From assembly GCA_014239335.1 (NCBI GenBank), contig JAAZZC010000059.1:1-43200 (forward strand): a stretch of DNA of 43,200 bases. The letters are read 5' to 3'. Numbering within the stretch: the first letter of the stretch is position 1; the number at the start of each line of letters is the position of its first letter. This DNA comes from Verrucomicrobiales bacterium (GTDB taxonomy: Bacteria; Verrucomicrobiota; Verrucomicrobiia; Verrucomicrobiales; DEV007). Below, piece after piece: positions 1 to 7,378 of this stretch. The notes under the pieces were generated by a model. It did no database searches, was not told the DNA's origin, and worked only from the letters and a program-made list of their open reading frames with translations. Position numbers and translations under genes: made by a program.

Positions 1-287
1 AAGGTTGAGGGTGTATTAACCCTGATGTTCTGCTTCGAAAGAGCTCCCTCCAGAGGGATCTCGATCGACATAGGGGTTAAGTCCAGATACTCGAACGCCT
101 GAATGACCGGCCATACAAATGCGGCCCCACCGTGCATGCAATTCGAAGATCTTCCTCCGCCTCCTGTCTTTCCGTAAATAACCAAAATTCTGTCCGAAGG
201 ACACTTTTGGTATCGCGAAAAGAAAAATATTACCGTTCCAAGAGCGATAACAATTATTGAAATAGTTAGTATTAGCGCAAAATCCAT
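1..287 (-). CDS. Flotillin/SPFH (band 7) family protein, N-terminal part
   Basis: Reading the minus strand from an ATG at 285-287 gives an open frame running off the window edge (about 95 codons). It starts with a hydrophobic segment (about residues 2-23, rich in I, L, V, F), followed by the motif RYQKCPSDRILVIYGK and the segment ending LEGALSKQNIRVNTPS. This pattern is typical of the large bacterial flotillins of the YqiK/FloT kind, membrane-anchored SPFH scaffolds linked to lipid microdomains. The NfeD-like gene lies 37 bases upstream on the same strand, the usual partnership for flotillins. The C-terminal coiled-coil part lies outside the window. The frame is easily missed because a shorter overlapping frame (16-204) also exists; the protein similarity decides in favour of this one. 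Confidence 0.8.
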   Translation of the reverse strand, partial: MDFALILTISIIVIALGTVIFFFSRYQKCPSDRILVIYGKTGGGGRSSNCMHGGAAFVWPVIQAFEYLDLTPMSIEIPLEGALSKQNIRVNTPST

Positions 288-324
288 TTTCTATGTTTTC
301 TATGTTTTAGTTTTTTTATTTTAT

Positions 325-930
325 CTATGTGGGACTTAATTCTTTCTCCTTCGAAGCTTCTTCTTCTAAAGTTTTCACAAGCAACGTCCTCGCATCCACG
401 AGACTATCAACCCTGACTGGAGTTCGGTTCTCAATCTTCTCTTCGCTGTCACTGACCGCATCAACCGTAGAAAGACGGCCCTGCACATCAACTTGAATCT
501 GCCCCATTCCTTTTCTCTTTGGAGGGATGGGAATATAAACGGTGCCGACATTGCCAACCGCGTTCTTATAATTTACAGTTCCATCTGTTTTGAAGCCATG
601 CAGCCAACTCATTAGGCCTAAGAACCCTGCAAGTATTAAAGAGCCGACCAGAGCACCTGCAAGAGTCGCAACTACAACGGAGTGACCGTTCTGCAGAAAC
701 ATTGCTCCAGTCCACCCGAAACCTGTGAAAAAGGAACCGATACTGCGAATCGAAAATATTCCGGTCGCACCACCGTCGCCAACCTCACCAAGCTCAAAAT
801 CCAAGTCCGAACCGCCAAACAGAATAATGATCATTTGAAGAAATAAAACTATACTGGAAACGGCGCCAAGCCCGACAAAAGTCCGCATCGCAGGATCGTA
901 GTCCATATAAAAATCCCATAAAGCGTTCAT
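325..930 (-). CDS. nfeD: NfeD-like membrane protein, flotillin partner
   Basis: A 201-residue protein with hydrophobic segments at about residues 18-39 and 88-110 and a shorter one near 60-80. A soluble C-terminal part (about 125-190) resembles the OB-fold of NfeD proteins: it begins AVGNVGTVYIPIPPKRKG and continues with a strand-rich stretch around VDVQGRLSTVDAVS. NfeD proteins act with flotillins (SPFH) in membrane organisation or quality control. The flotillin gene follows 37 bases downstream, so the two are probably co-transcribed. The protease domain of long NfeD (ClpP-like) forms is absent, making this the short membrane-plus-OB type. The 150 bases upstream (931-1080) are AT-rich and hold nothing I can identify apart from room for a promoter. 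Confidence 0.75.
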   Translation of the reverse strand: MNALWDFYMDYDPAMRTFVGLGAVSSIVLFLQMIIILFGGSDLDFELGEVGDGGATGIFSIRSIGSFFTGFGWTGAMFLQNGHSVVVATLAGALVGSLILAGFLGLMSWLHGFKTDGTVNYKNAVGNVGTVYIPIPPKRKGMGQIQVDVQGRLSTVDAVSDSEEKIENRTPVRVDSLVDARTLLVKTLEEEASKEKELSPT

Positions 931-1080
931 AATCTATCTTAATTATCTAATGCTATACATTCTTAAAAAAAAACCGCTTCATTGCCATTACAATTTTACT
1001 AAATTTTTGGAATAACTCTTGAACGAATAAATTTATAAATGAGTAATAATTGCCTAAAATTTAAGAATTGTGACCCTTCA

Positions 1081-1491
1081 TTATTCATTTTCGCTATTCG
1101 GCGACCTGCGCATTCTCTTCTTAATCCCATGCTTACGCTTATTAATTACGTTTAATCTCTTTTGTCTCTTCGATGGTTTGCGGTTCTTCCTGCGTATTTT
1201 TTCCAGCTCCGATTTACGCTGCTCTTTCTGCTTCCTTTCTCGATCCTCAAGAATGGAACACATAAGATTACGGGCTTGGATCCTGTTTGCCATCAATGAA
1301 CGACTCTCCTGACACTTCACATCAATGCCACTGATAATGTGCCGAAGCTGAACGCAAGAGGACGTTTTGTTAACTTTTTGCCCTCCTGGTCCTGAACCCC
1401 TAATGAAACGCTCAATCAAATCGCGTTCATAGATCTTCGCTCTCCGCATGCGCAAGAGCAGTTCCTCTGAAACGGGCAATTCTTTCCCCAT
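1081..1491 (-). CDS. Peptide chain release factor-like (GGQ domain) protein
   Basis: A 136-residue protein with the class-I release factor catalytic signature GSGPGGQKVNKTSSCVQL (GGQ at residues 36-38). This motif enters the ribosomal peptidyl-transferase centre and triggers hydrolysis of peptidyl-tRNA. The stop-codon recognition domain of RF1/RF2 is missing, and the C-terminal third (about 85-136) is a long, strongly basic helix-like tail rich in K and R. This layout matches ArfB/YaeJ and the mitochondrial C12orf65/ICT1 type, which rescue stalled ribosomes by placing a basic tail in the empty mRNA channel. The role is inferred from the family. It is divergently transcribed from the SufE-like gene across a 90-base gap. 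Confidence 0.8.
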   Translation of the reverse strand: MGKELPVSEELLLRMRRAKIYERDLIERFIRGSGPGGQKVNKTSSCVQLRHIISGIDVKCQESRSLMANRIQARNLMCSILEDRERKQKEQRKSELEKIRRKNRKPSKRQKRLNVINKRKHGIKKRMRRSPNSENE

Positions 1492-1580
1492 AAGATTAAG
1501 CTTAGCACGAAATAGCCAAACGTGCGCTATAAGTCCTAAGACTTGAGGAATAAATAATATTAAATTAAGGTAAAAGCTCA

Positions 1581-2021
1581 GTGAAAAATTCTACTCATCC
1601 CAAAAAGCTTAGGAAGATCATCGATTTTTTCGAGTCTCTTAATGATGATGAGAAGAGAGAAAATCTCCTTTCTTATGCAAATAAATCGAAAGCATGGGAG
1701 CCTCTTCCTGATCAAAATTACGACTTAGATGATATCCAAAAAGACAAACAATGCCTAGACACTGTCGGCATCCATTTAAAAGTAATCCAAAAAAAAGTAT
1801 TCTTTAATATTTCAATGGGACCTAAAGTCCAAACACTGACAAGGTCCCTAGCTTCAATACTTTGCGAAGCACTGGAAGGAGCAACTATCGAGCAAGTACT
1901 CGAACTTAAAGATGAATGCATTTCACAAATTGTCGGTGAAAAACTTGTGCAACTAAGAAGCCAAACCGTTTACTACATAATTCATAGAATGCGTTCAGCT
2001 GTATTAAATATTCAACAATAG
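1581..2021 (+). CDS. sufE: SufE-like sulfur acceptor protein
   Basis: A 146-residue protein with the SufE pattern: N-terminal helix (KLRKIIDFFESL), the stretch NLLSYANKSKAWEPLP, a cysteine at residue 58 in the position of the SufE acceptor cysteine, then beta strands and a C-terminal helical part (ALEGATIEQVLEL). SufE takes persulfide sulfur from the cysteine desulfurase SufS and passes it to the SufBCD Fe-S scaffold. The neighbourhood of the cysteine (KDKQCLDTVGIHL) departs from the common GCQSxVW form, so this is a divergent member. No sufS or sufBCD lies nearby. The start is GTG at 1581, with AAGG about 11 bases upstream. An ATG start is not available near the family's expected N-terminus. 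Confidence 0.65.
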   Translation: MKNSTHPKKLRKIIDFFESLNDDEKRENLLSYANKSKAWEPLPDQNYDLDDIQKDKQCLDTVGIHLKVIQKKVFFNISMGPKVQTLTRSLASILCEALEGATIEQVLELKDECISQIVGEKLVQLRSQTVYYIIHRMRSAVLNIQQ

Positions 2022-2084
2022 TCCAGCATGTATAATTGTTCCTATTATTCTCTTGCACAGTAAGATCCTCTGATTACTAATACT

Positions 2085-2245
2085 AATAAACTGACAACGT
2101 TCATGGAATCCGGTGAAATCCCGGGACAGTTGGCGCTGCGGTAACTGGGCACGAATTCTCATAAAGCCAATCCTGCCAAGGAGCAGGGTGAAGGCGAGAA
2201 GGAGGTTATAATCCAGGAGTCCGAACACTTAGCCTTGTCAGTTGC
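2085..2245 (+). ncRNA. Cobalamin (B12) riboswitch, aptamer
   Basis: The leader of the TonB-dependent receptor holds the conserved cobalamin aptamer elements in order. These are GGAATCCGGTGAAATCC near 2105-2121, GGACAGTTGGCGCTGCGG near 2124-2141 (the B12-box region) and GAGTCCGAAcACtT near 2217-2230. A perfect 9-bp closing helix P1 forms between AACTGACAA (2089-2097) and TTGTCAGTT (2235-2243). The pattern closely follows the aptamer in front of E. coli btuB. It binds adenosylcobalamin or related cobalamins and normally shuts down expression when B12 is plentiful. The match is by motif and pairing only; a covariance-model search was not possible. Confidence 0.9.
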
Positions 2246-2272
2246 GAACATTTCTCTTCGCACAAAAGAGAA
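2243..2272 (+). promoter_or_regulatory. Riboswitch expression platform: two competing hairpins over the receptor's ribosome site
   Basis: Just after P1, two hairpins that cannot coexist can form. One pairs TGCGAA (2243-2248) with TTCGCA (2257-2262) around an 8-base loop and leaves AAGAG free. The other pairs TTCTCTT (2252-2258) with AAGAGAA (2266-2272) and buries AAGAG (2266-2270), the only Shine-Dalgarno-like sequence in front of the ATG at 2280. This suggests control of translation initiation rather than termination, since no U-run follows. Which hairpin corresponds to the B12-bound state is inference. Confidence 0.55.
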
Positions 2273-2279
2273 TCCCGTA

Positions 2280-4238
2280 ATGAAATATATTATCCCCTCA
2301 AAAAATGGGCTCGTTAGGCTGTATTGTCCTTACTTGCTTAGATTAACAACCCCAGCCGCTCAATTCTTTCAGAAGTTTAAATTTCTTTTGTTCGTATCCG
2401 TTGCATTTGTGTGTCCTCCCATTGTCCTTGCAGAAGATGAGTCCTTTTCTCTGAATCTTGATAGGACCACCGTAACCGCGACTAAGACCCCTAAGCAACT
2501 CAATCAACTCTCTCCGGGAATCGATTCACTGGACGGATCCTTATTAGCAACACGCCAAATCTATCAACTAGAAGATGCACTCAATTTCCTTCCTGGAATC
2601 TCCATGGTTCAGACCGGTCAAATGGGCGGAACCTCATCTCTTTTCGTTCGCGGCCAAGAAAGTAATCACTTAGTGACACTACTCAACGGGCGTCGTCTCG
2701 CACCTGGTCTGGCTGGACTTTATAATATTGAACTTTTAGACACAGCCTTCCTAGATTCAGTCGAACTGTCTCGAGGACCAGTGTCCAGTCTTTACGGAAG
2801 TGATGCACTTGCAGGCGCACTGAATCTCCGCATGGCTGATGCCCGATTTGTAGAAGACGATAATAAATTATCGGTGATCTCTGAAGCAGGATCCTTTCAG
2901 ACATCGCGAAATAGTATGCAATTCGCCACCAGGAAAGGAAAAGTTGGTTTTGTCTTTGATGCCTCTCATTTGCAAACAGAAAATGATCGGCCGCAAAACA
3001 AATTCAGTAATTTAAATCTACGGAACAACTTTTCTTTTGAGCTATCAGATGAGGTGTTCTTTGACATTCTGAGCTTCTACCAGAGCAGTGACCTGCAGGT
3101 GCCCGGTTCTGAACGGAGCTCTTTTTTTCCAGAGCCTCAGATTAACGTGAATGAAAGTTACTTATTCTCTCCCAGAATATCAATTCTCCGCCAAGATTGG
3201 GACGCTTGGATTTTCTATAGCCGAACTAACAGTAATCTGAAGGCAACAAAGGATGTCTTTTTTCAAGACAACATCCTCAAACAAACTGGGAACGAATTCG
3301 AGGCAGTCATTAATTTTCATCCAACACCCGAATGGACATCCACTATCGGTGCAGGGCATTATGAATACGAATTTTCCAGGACTCCAATCACACCAGGGCC
3401 ATTTAATCTGCCAAGTAATAAAAGGTATAGTTACGGCTCAATTTTTGCCCAGGCCGATGCTGCACTTCCATACAATTTCCATTCCATTACAAGTGCACGA
3501 TGGGATGAGCACGATTCCTTTGAAAGCGAAGGAACGTATTCAGTGCAACTGAGTAAAACAATCGAAAGAACGAACACACAAGTGTTCAGTAAACTTTCCA
3601 CCGGTTATAAAGCTCCTAGCGGACAGGACTTTATTTTCCTTGATCCGAGTGTTAATCCTGATTTGATCTCACCTGAAAAAAGTACTGGATTTGAAATTGG
3701 TACGCGCCAATTCCTATCTCAAACAGACAGTAACTTGTCCCTGACCTATTTTAAATCGAGCCTTGATAATCTGATCGATAGTTTCGGCTTTCCGGCATTC
3801 CCTGCCCAAGTTGACACAAAAATACAGGGAATCGAATTAGGGGCGAACATTCAATTAGGACAAAGTCTCAGTGCCTATGCCAATTATACCTGGCTCGATG
3901 CTGTCATTTCTAAAGGCCTTTACTTCGGAGGCTTTGCTGGTGGACCAGGAGACAAATTACCTCGCCGGCCAGAAAATACCGCTGCAGGAGGATTACTTTA
4001 TGAGGCAGACAGTTGGAAAATTGGCGCAGAGATTAGAGGAGCATCTAATCGTCTGGACGGACCAGGAATAATACTCAGTGACTATGCTGTGGCCCGTCTG
4101 TATGGAATCTGGAAATGGAAACCAAACATTGAGATTTCTGGCCGCATTGAAAATGTTTTTGATAAAGATTATGAAACGACGAGAGGGTTTACCGCGGCCG
4201 GAATCGGCGCTTTCGGCGGAATTAAAATCCAATTTTAA
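2280..4238 (+). CDS. btuB: TonB-dependent outer-membrane receptor, BtuB-like (vitamin B12 uptake)
   Basis: A 652-residue outer-membrane transporter. A signal peptide with an unusually long N-region has its hydrophobic core at about 33-50, ending VLAEDE. A TonB-box-like segment (TTVTATKT, 63-70) is followed by the plug domain (about 85-185, with LEDALNFLPGI, SLFVRGQES, SVELSRGPVSSLYGSDALAGAL). A 22-strand-type barrel ends in an aromatic residue (GGIKIQF at the C-terminus). The riboswitch immediately upstream makes cobalamin the most likely ligand. An upstream TTG at 2235 extends the frame by 15 codons, but it lies inside the 3' strand of riboswitch helix P1, so ATG 2280 is the better start. 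No btuCDF genes occur in the window. Confidence 0.9.
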   Translation: MKYIIPSKNGLVRLYCPYLLRLTTPAAQFFQKFKFLLFVSVAFVCPPIVLAEDESFSLNLDRTTVTATKTPKQLNQLSPGIDSLDGSLLATRQIYQLEDALNFLPGISMVQTGQMGGTSSLFVRGQESNHLVTLLNGRRLAPGLAGLYNIELLDTAFLDSVELSRGPVSSLYGSDALAGALNLRMADARFVEDDNKLSVISEAGSFQTSRNSMQFATRKGKVGFVFDASHLQTENDRPQNKFSNLNLRNNFSFELSDEVFFDILSFYQSSDLQVPGSERSSFFPEPQINVNESYLFSPRISILRQDWDAWIFYSRTNSNLKATKDVFFQDNILKQTGNEFEAVINFHPTPEWTSTIGAGHYEYEFSRTPITPGPFNLPSNKRYSYGSIFAQADAALPYNFHSITSARWDEHDSFESEGTYSVQLSKTIERTNTQVFSKLSTGYKAPSGQDFIFLDPSVNPDLISPEKSTGFEIGTRQFLSQTDSNLSLTYFKSSLDNLIDSFGFPAFPAQVDTKIQGIELGANIQLGQSLSAYANYTWLDAVISKGLYFGGFAGGPGDKLPRRPENTAAGGLLYEADSWKIGAEIRGASNRLDGPGIILSDYAVARLYGIWKWKPNIEISGRIENVFDKDYETTRGFTAAGIGAFGGIKIQF

Positions 4239-4275
4239 GACTGTATTATAATCAAAAAGTGATTTTGCAGTTCTT
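4237..4275. terminator. Possible shared hairpin terminator between convergent genes
   Basis: Between the convergent receptor and aldolase genes, ACTG (4240-4243) can pair with CAGT (4268-4271), and inside it AATCA (4250-4254) with TGATT (4260-4264) around the loop AAAAG. T-runs follow on one strand and A-runs on the other. The helix is imperfect and AT-rich, so this is only a weak candidate for a bidirectional terminator. Confidence 0.3.
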
Positions 4276-4276
4276 A

Positions 4277-5215
4277 TTAATCCAAATCAAATTCAAATAA
4301 CTCTAAGGAAGCTTCTTTGATCGGATCAATGAGTTCTTCATCAAGGTCTGACATGAGTGGCAAATGTGCTCCGGTCTGAGCAATGTCTGCAAGAGCAACT
4401 GCATGATGAAGGACCGGGATCGGGCCATGCGCATTCCTAAGATTCTCCAAGGTTTCGAAACTCCCTCTGATAGATTCCGCAGATTCAAAATCATTAGCCT
4501 TAATCGCGGCTAGCATCTGCATTGACTTGGAGGGTGCAATGCAGACACATCCAGACGTGAATCCACTAATACCAAAATCACGTAAATGTATTATTGAGGG
4601 CTGTTCACCAATCCCACTCACAACCATTTTAGGATCAACTAAATTAAGTAATTCCTTAAGATAATCATCCTTTGAAGTCTCTTCACGCACGACTGCATAT
4701 TTGATCCAAGAAATAATTCCGTCCTGTACAAGTTCAGAAACGATCTGAGGAGGAATATATGATTCATCCTTAATGTAGAGAACGGCTTTGATGCCGGACC
4801 TTTCAACGAAGCACCTAACTGCACGGGCAACGCCTTCAGGCTTAGCGGGAAATAGTGTCGGTAAAATCATGACTGTGGGAAATGATGAACCTTTGAGAAT
4901 AGCTGCCTGATCCGTAATATTTCCAAAGAATGGACCGACCGAAGGGATCACTAGAGTCTGATCTCCACATTCTGATTGAAGCATTTCTAAGAGTTCAGAA
5001 TATTCAGAAATAGCAATGTTATAGAGATTGGCATTTCCTCCATACAAGAGTGTTCGAACACCGCCACTCTCTAGGTGCTTTATAAGTTTACGATTCTCTT
5101 CAACGCTAATGGAATAATCATTGTTACGACAAAGTGGGGGAACCGCGATGACCGAAGAGGACAGAAAAGATAAATCATTAATGGAAGTCTTCATTGGATA
5201 GAAAAACAGCTCCAA
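4277..5215 (-). CDS. Dihydrodipicolinate synthase / N-acetylneuraminate lyase family aldolase
   Basis: A 312-residue protein with the class-I aldolase TIM-barrel pattern of the DapA/NanA family. It has an N-terminal strand (SSVIAVPPL), a substrate-loop region YGGNANLYNI (58-67), a tyrosine at about 147 (VLYIK) and lysine 172 in SWIKYAVVRE at the place of the Schiff-base lysine. A glycine-rich loop GISGFTSGCVCIAPS (215-229) follows. The usual double-threonine loop (GTTGE) is replaced by GGNANL, so lysine biosynthesis is unlikely; a sugar-acid or other keto-acid lyase/dehydratase fits better. It starts 38 bases after the last antiporter gene on the same strand and may be read through from it. 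A second ATG at residue 8 is possible. The true substrate cannot be told from the sequence. Confidence 0.75.
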   Translation of the reverse strand: MELFFYPMKTSINDLSFLSSSVIAVPPLCRNNDYSISVEENRKLIKHLESGGVRTLLYGGNANLYNIAISEYSELLEMLQSECGDQTLVIPSVGPFFGNITDQAAILKGSSFPTVMILPTLFPAKPEGVARAVRCFVERSGIKAVLYIKDESYIPPQIVSELVQDGIISWIKYAVVREETSKDDYLKELLNLVDPKMVVSGIGEQPSIIHLRDFGISGFTSGCVCIAPSKSMQMLAAIKANDFESAESIRGSFETLENLRNAHGPIPVLHHAVALADIAQTGAHLPLMSDLDEELIDPIKEASLELFEFDLD

Positions 5216-5253
5216 GAGGCCTAGTTCACTTCTTTCACTGAGGAATCAATTAT

Positions 5254-7047
5254 CTATAGAACATAAAGTAACCCAAGAAGAATAACAGCAAATATAGCCG
5301 TTCTTCCTATAGGGAATGCTCCTAACCTTGCATCTTCATAAAAAGATTGCTGCTTTTTCTTTAAAGCATTTTCTTCTAACCCTCTGGCTTTCCAGATCGG
5401 TGTCATGAACATCACTAAAATCCTCGAAGGTGCTGATTTAGCAAACTGACCGATCCACCCTATGAAATTGATAATAAAGAAGCGGTGAACTTTATCATTA
5501 GTTGCATTCAACAAACGATCGGCTCCCATGTAGAACAATTTCCCTCCTTTGCGCCACGTCCAATCAAAATCCAAGTTCACTGATGGCGTTTCTGGTGGAT
5601 ATAATCTTGTGATCATAAGAACCACAAACGCAGCTACCGAGAAGAAAAGGATCTGTAGCTGAGTTATGACATGAGTCGCGTCATAGGGTTGATAAAAATT
5701 TTCAGGACTACCAAAAGGTAATAAAAGGTAAAGGGTCTGATTTGGAAATGAACCAATGATAATACAAGCCAGAGCTGACAGCCCCATAGCAATGAGCATA
5801 CTCACTGGGGCCTCTCGAGTCCGTATTCCCGAATCATGGGCAAAGAAAGCGAAGAAAGGTATTTTAATTCCTGCATGGTGTAGGACTCCGGCCGCAGCAA
5901 AGAGTAGTATCAACCATATCCCCGTGTGCCCTGCCTTTGCCGCTTCAACCATGATCATGCTCTTACTCACGAAAGCACACATGAGAGGAAATCCGGATAT
6001 AGCCAATGCTCCAATTATTGTGAGGCCCGTCGTCCATGGCATCGACTTATATAAGCCCCCGAGCTGAGATCCATTAATTGTACCAGTTCTGTAGAGGACA
6101 GCACCCATTCCCATAAAAAGAAGACCTTTAAAAAACACATCATTAAAAGCATGAGCTACGGCTCCGTTCATTGCCGTATCAGTTCCTAGCCCTATTCCCA
6201 CCATCATAAAGCCAATCTGGTTAATCATACTAAAGGCCAAAGTGCGCCTAAGATCATTCTCGATGACTGCGTAAAATATCGGAAAGATCGCCATCGCTGC
6301 ACCTATGTAGATCAATATTTCTGTGCCAGGAAAAGCTCTACACATAGCATAGACGGCCGTCTTAGTCGTAAAGCAACAAAGATAAACAGTACCTGCACAA
6401 GTGGCCTGAGGATAACTATCAGTGAGCCAAGTATGAAGAAGAGGAAAGCCGCACTTGATACCGAAGGCCATGAATATGAGCCACGGACCAATGCTCGTCA
6501 GATCTAGATTACGGAACTCAAGTGACTCTGTCGCATTAAATATTATTGCTGACCCTGTCAGCAGAAGTAAGCCAGAAAAAATGTGCATCAAAAGGTATCT
6601 GATACCAGCGCTCGATGAGGCCTTCGTTCTCTTGGCAAAAATTTGAAATACCGACGTGATAGCAAGCAATTCCCAAAAGACAAAGAGCGTTATCAAATCC
6701 CCAGCAAGCACGGCCCCAATTGCACTGCCTGCGTACAAAAGACCAGTATATTTTTGCATATTGTCCCGAACATGAAGGGAATAAATTGAGGTGATGATTG
6801 CCGCAAAATGAAACAAATAGGCAAACATCATGCCAAGTTTGTCAAACTTGGCCACCACAAGGTCCAATTCCATTAAGGACATAGTCATGACGTAGCTATC
6901 AGGATTAGCCTTATCAATACTAATGAGATTTATGAGTCCAAGTATCGGAGTCAGTATAGAAACTAATCCTTTCCACTTCCCCTTTAGGAGGCCAACTAGG
7001 ATAGCTCCTAAAAATATTATGAGAACAGGGTGAATGCTACTTGTCAT
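5254..7047 (-). CDS. Mrp/Mbh-type antiporter large subunit (third MrpD/NuoL-like, long form)
   Basis: A 597-residue polytopic membrane protein of the proton-conducting family shared by MrpA/MrpD and complex I NuoL/M/N. The ion-pathway residues are kept: glutamate in FVFWELLAI (TM5), lysine in GIKCGFPLLHTWL (TM7) and lysine in FTTKTAVY (TM8). It is longer than the other two large subunits of the operon. After the core come about 100 residues with a run of amphipathic and hydrophobic helices (WRKGGKLFYMGADRLLNATN through IWKARGLEE) and a final TM segment, recalling the length and C-terminal anchor of NuoL. It overlaps the upstream small gene by 11 bases. No gene upstream in the operon encodes a full MrpA, so this protein may fill part of that place. 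Confidence 0.85.
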   Translation of the reverse strand: MTSSIHPVLIIFLGAILVGLLKGKWKGLVSILTPILGLINLISIDKANPDSYVMTMSLMELDLVVAKFDKLGMMFAYLFHFAAIITSIYSLHVRDNMQKYTGLLYAGSAIGAVLAGDLITLFVFWELLAITSVFQIFAKRTKASSSAGIRYLLMHIFSGLLLLTGSAIIFNATESLEFRNLDLTSIGPWLIFMAFGIKCGFPLLHTWLTDSYPQATCAGTVYLCCFTTKTAVYAMCRAFPGTEILIYIGAAMAIFPIFYAVIENDLRRTLAFSMINQIGFMMVGIGLGTDTAMNGAVAHAFNDVFFKGLLFMGMGAVLYRTGTINGSQLGGLYKSMPWTTGLTIIGALAISGFPLMCAFVSKSMIMVEAAKAGHTGIWLILLFAAAGVLHHAGIKIPFFAFFAHDSGIRTREAPVSMLIAMGLSALACIIIGSFPNQTLYLLLPFGSPENFYQPYDATHVITQLQILFFSVAAFVVLMITRLYPPETPSVNLDFDWTWRKGGKLFYMGADRLLNATNDKVHRFFIINFIGWIGQFAKSAPSRILVMFMTPIWKARGLEENALKKKQQSFYEDARLGAFPIGRTAIFAVILLGLLYVL

Positions 7048-7378
7048 AATAATCCTCCCCCCTCATTAAGACTTTCCTCAATTCTTTGGCTACAACAACG
7101 ATCATCGCACATGAGACAAAGACATATGCACAATAAAAACCGACCCACCCTTCATAAAGAAATTCTCCTTCTTTGAAACTCAGATGTTTATGAATAACAT
7201 CAAAGAGAAATAAAAAATCGAAAAGGAAAATAACCAAACATACTAGAAAGAATCCCTTAATAAATTTCTTTACGTTAAGAGGATTGTCCCACAAATACTT
7301 CTTTCCGTCATCCTTCAGAAGGACGACCCCCTCAAGATCTGGATTACTCGAATTATCTATATCTGAAGGACTTTTCAT
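7037..7378 (-). CDS. Small two-TM membrane protein of the antiporter operon
   Basis: A 113-residue protein I cannot assign to a named family. It has a hydrophilic N-terminus (1-38), TM segments at about 41-62 and 78-97 with an aromatic patch between them (EGWVGFYCAYVF), and the C-terminal sequence RKVLMRGEDYYDK. The gene overlaps its upstream neighbour by 4 bases (ATGA type) and its downstream neighbour by 11, so it is translationally coupled between the second and third large antiporter subunits. It is therefore probably an accessory subunit or assembly factor of the complex. Position and coupling are seen; the role is inferred. Confidence 0.75.
   Translation of the reverse strand: MKSPSDIDNSSNPDLEGVVLLKDDGKKYLWDNPLNVKKFIKGFFLVCLVIFLFDFLFLFDVIHKHLSFKEGEFLYEGWVGFYCAYVFVSCAMIVVVAKELRKVLMRGEDYYDK

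Noticed and set aside
2235-2279. TTG start for the TonB-dependent receptor
   Set aside because: The codon forms part of the riboswitch closing helix; ATG 2280 is preceded by AAGAG and fits the expression platform.
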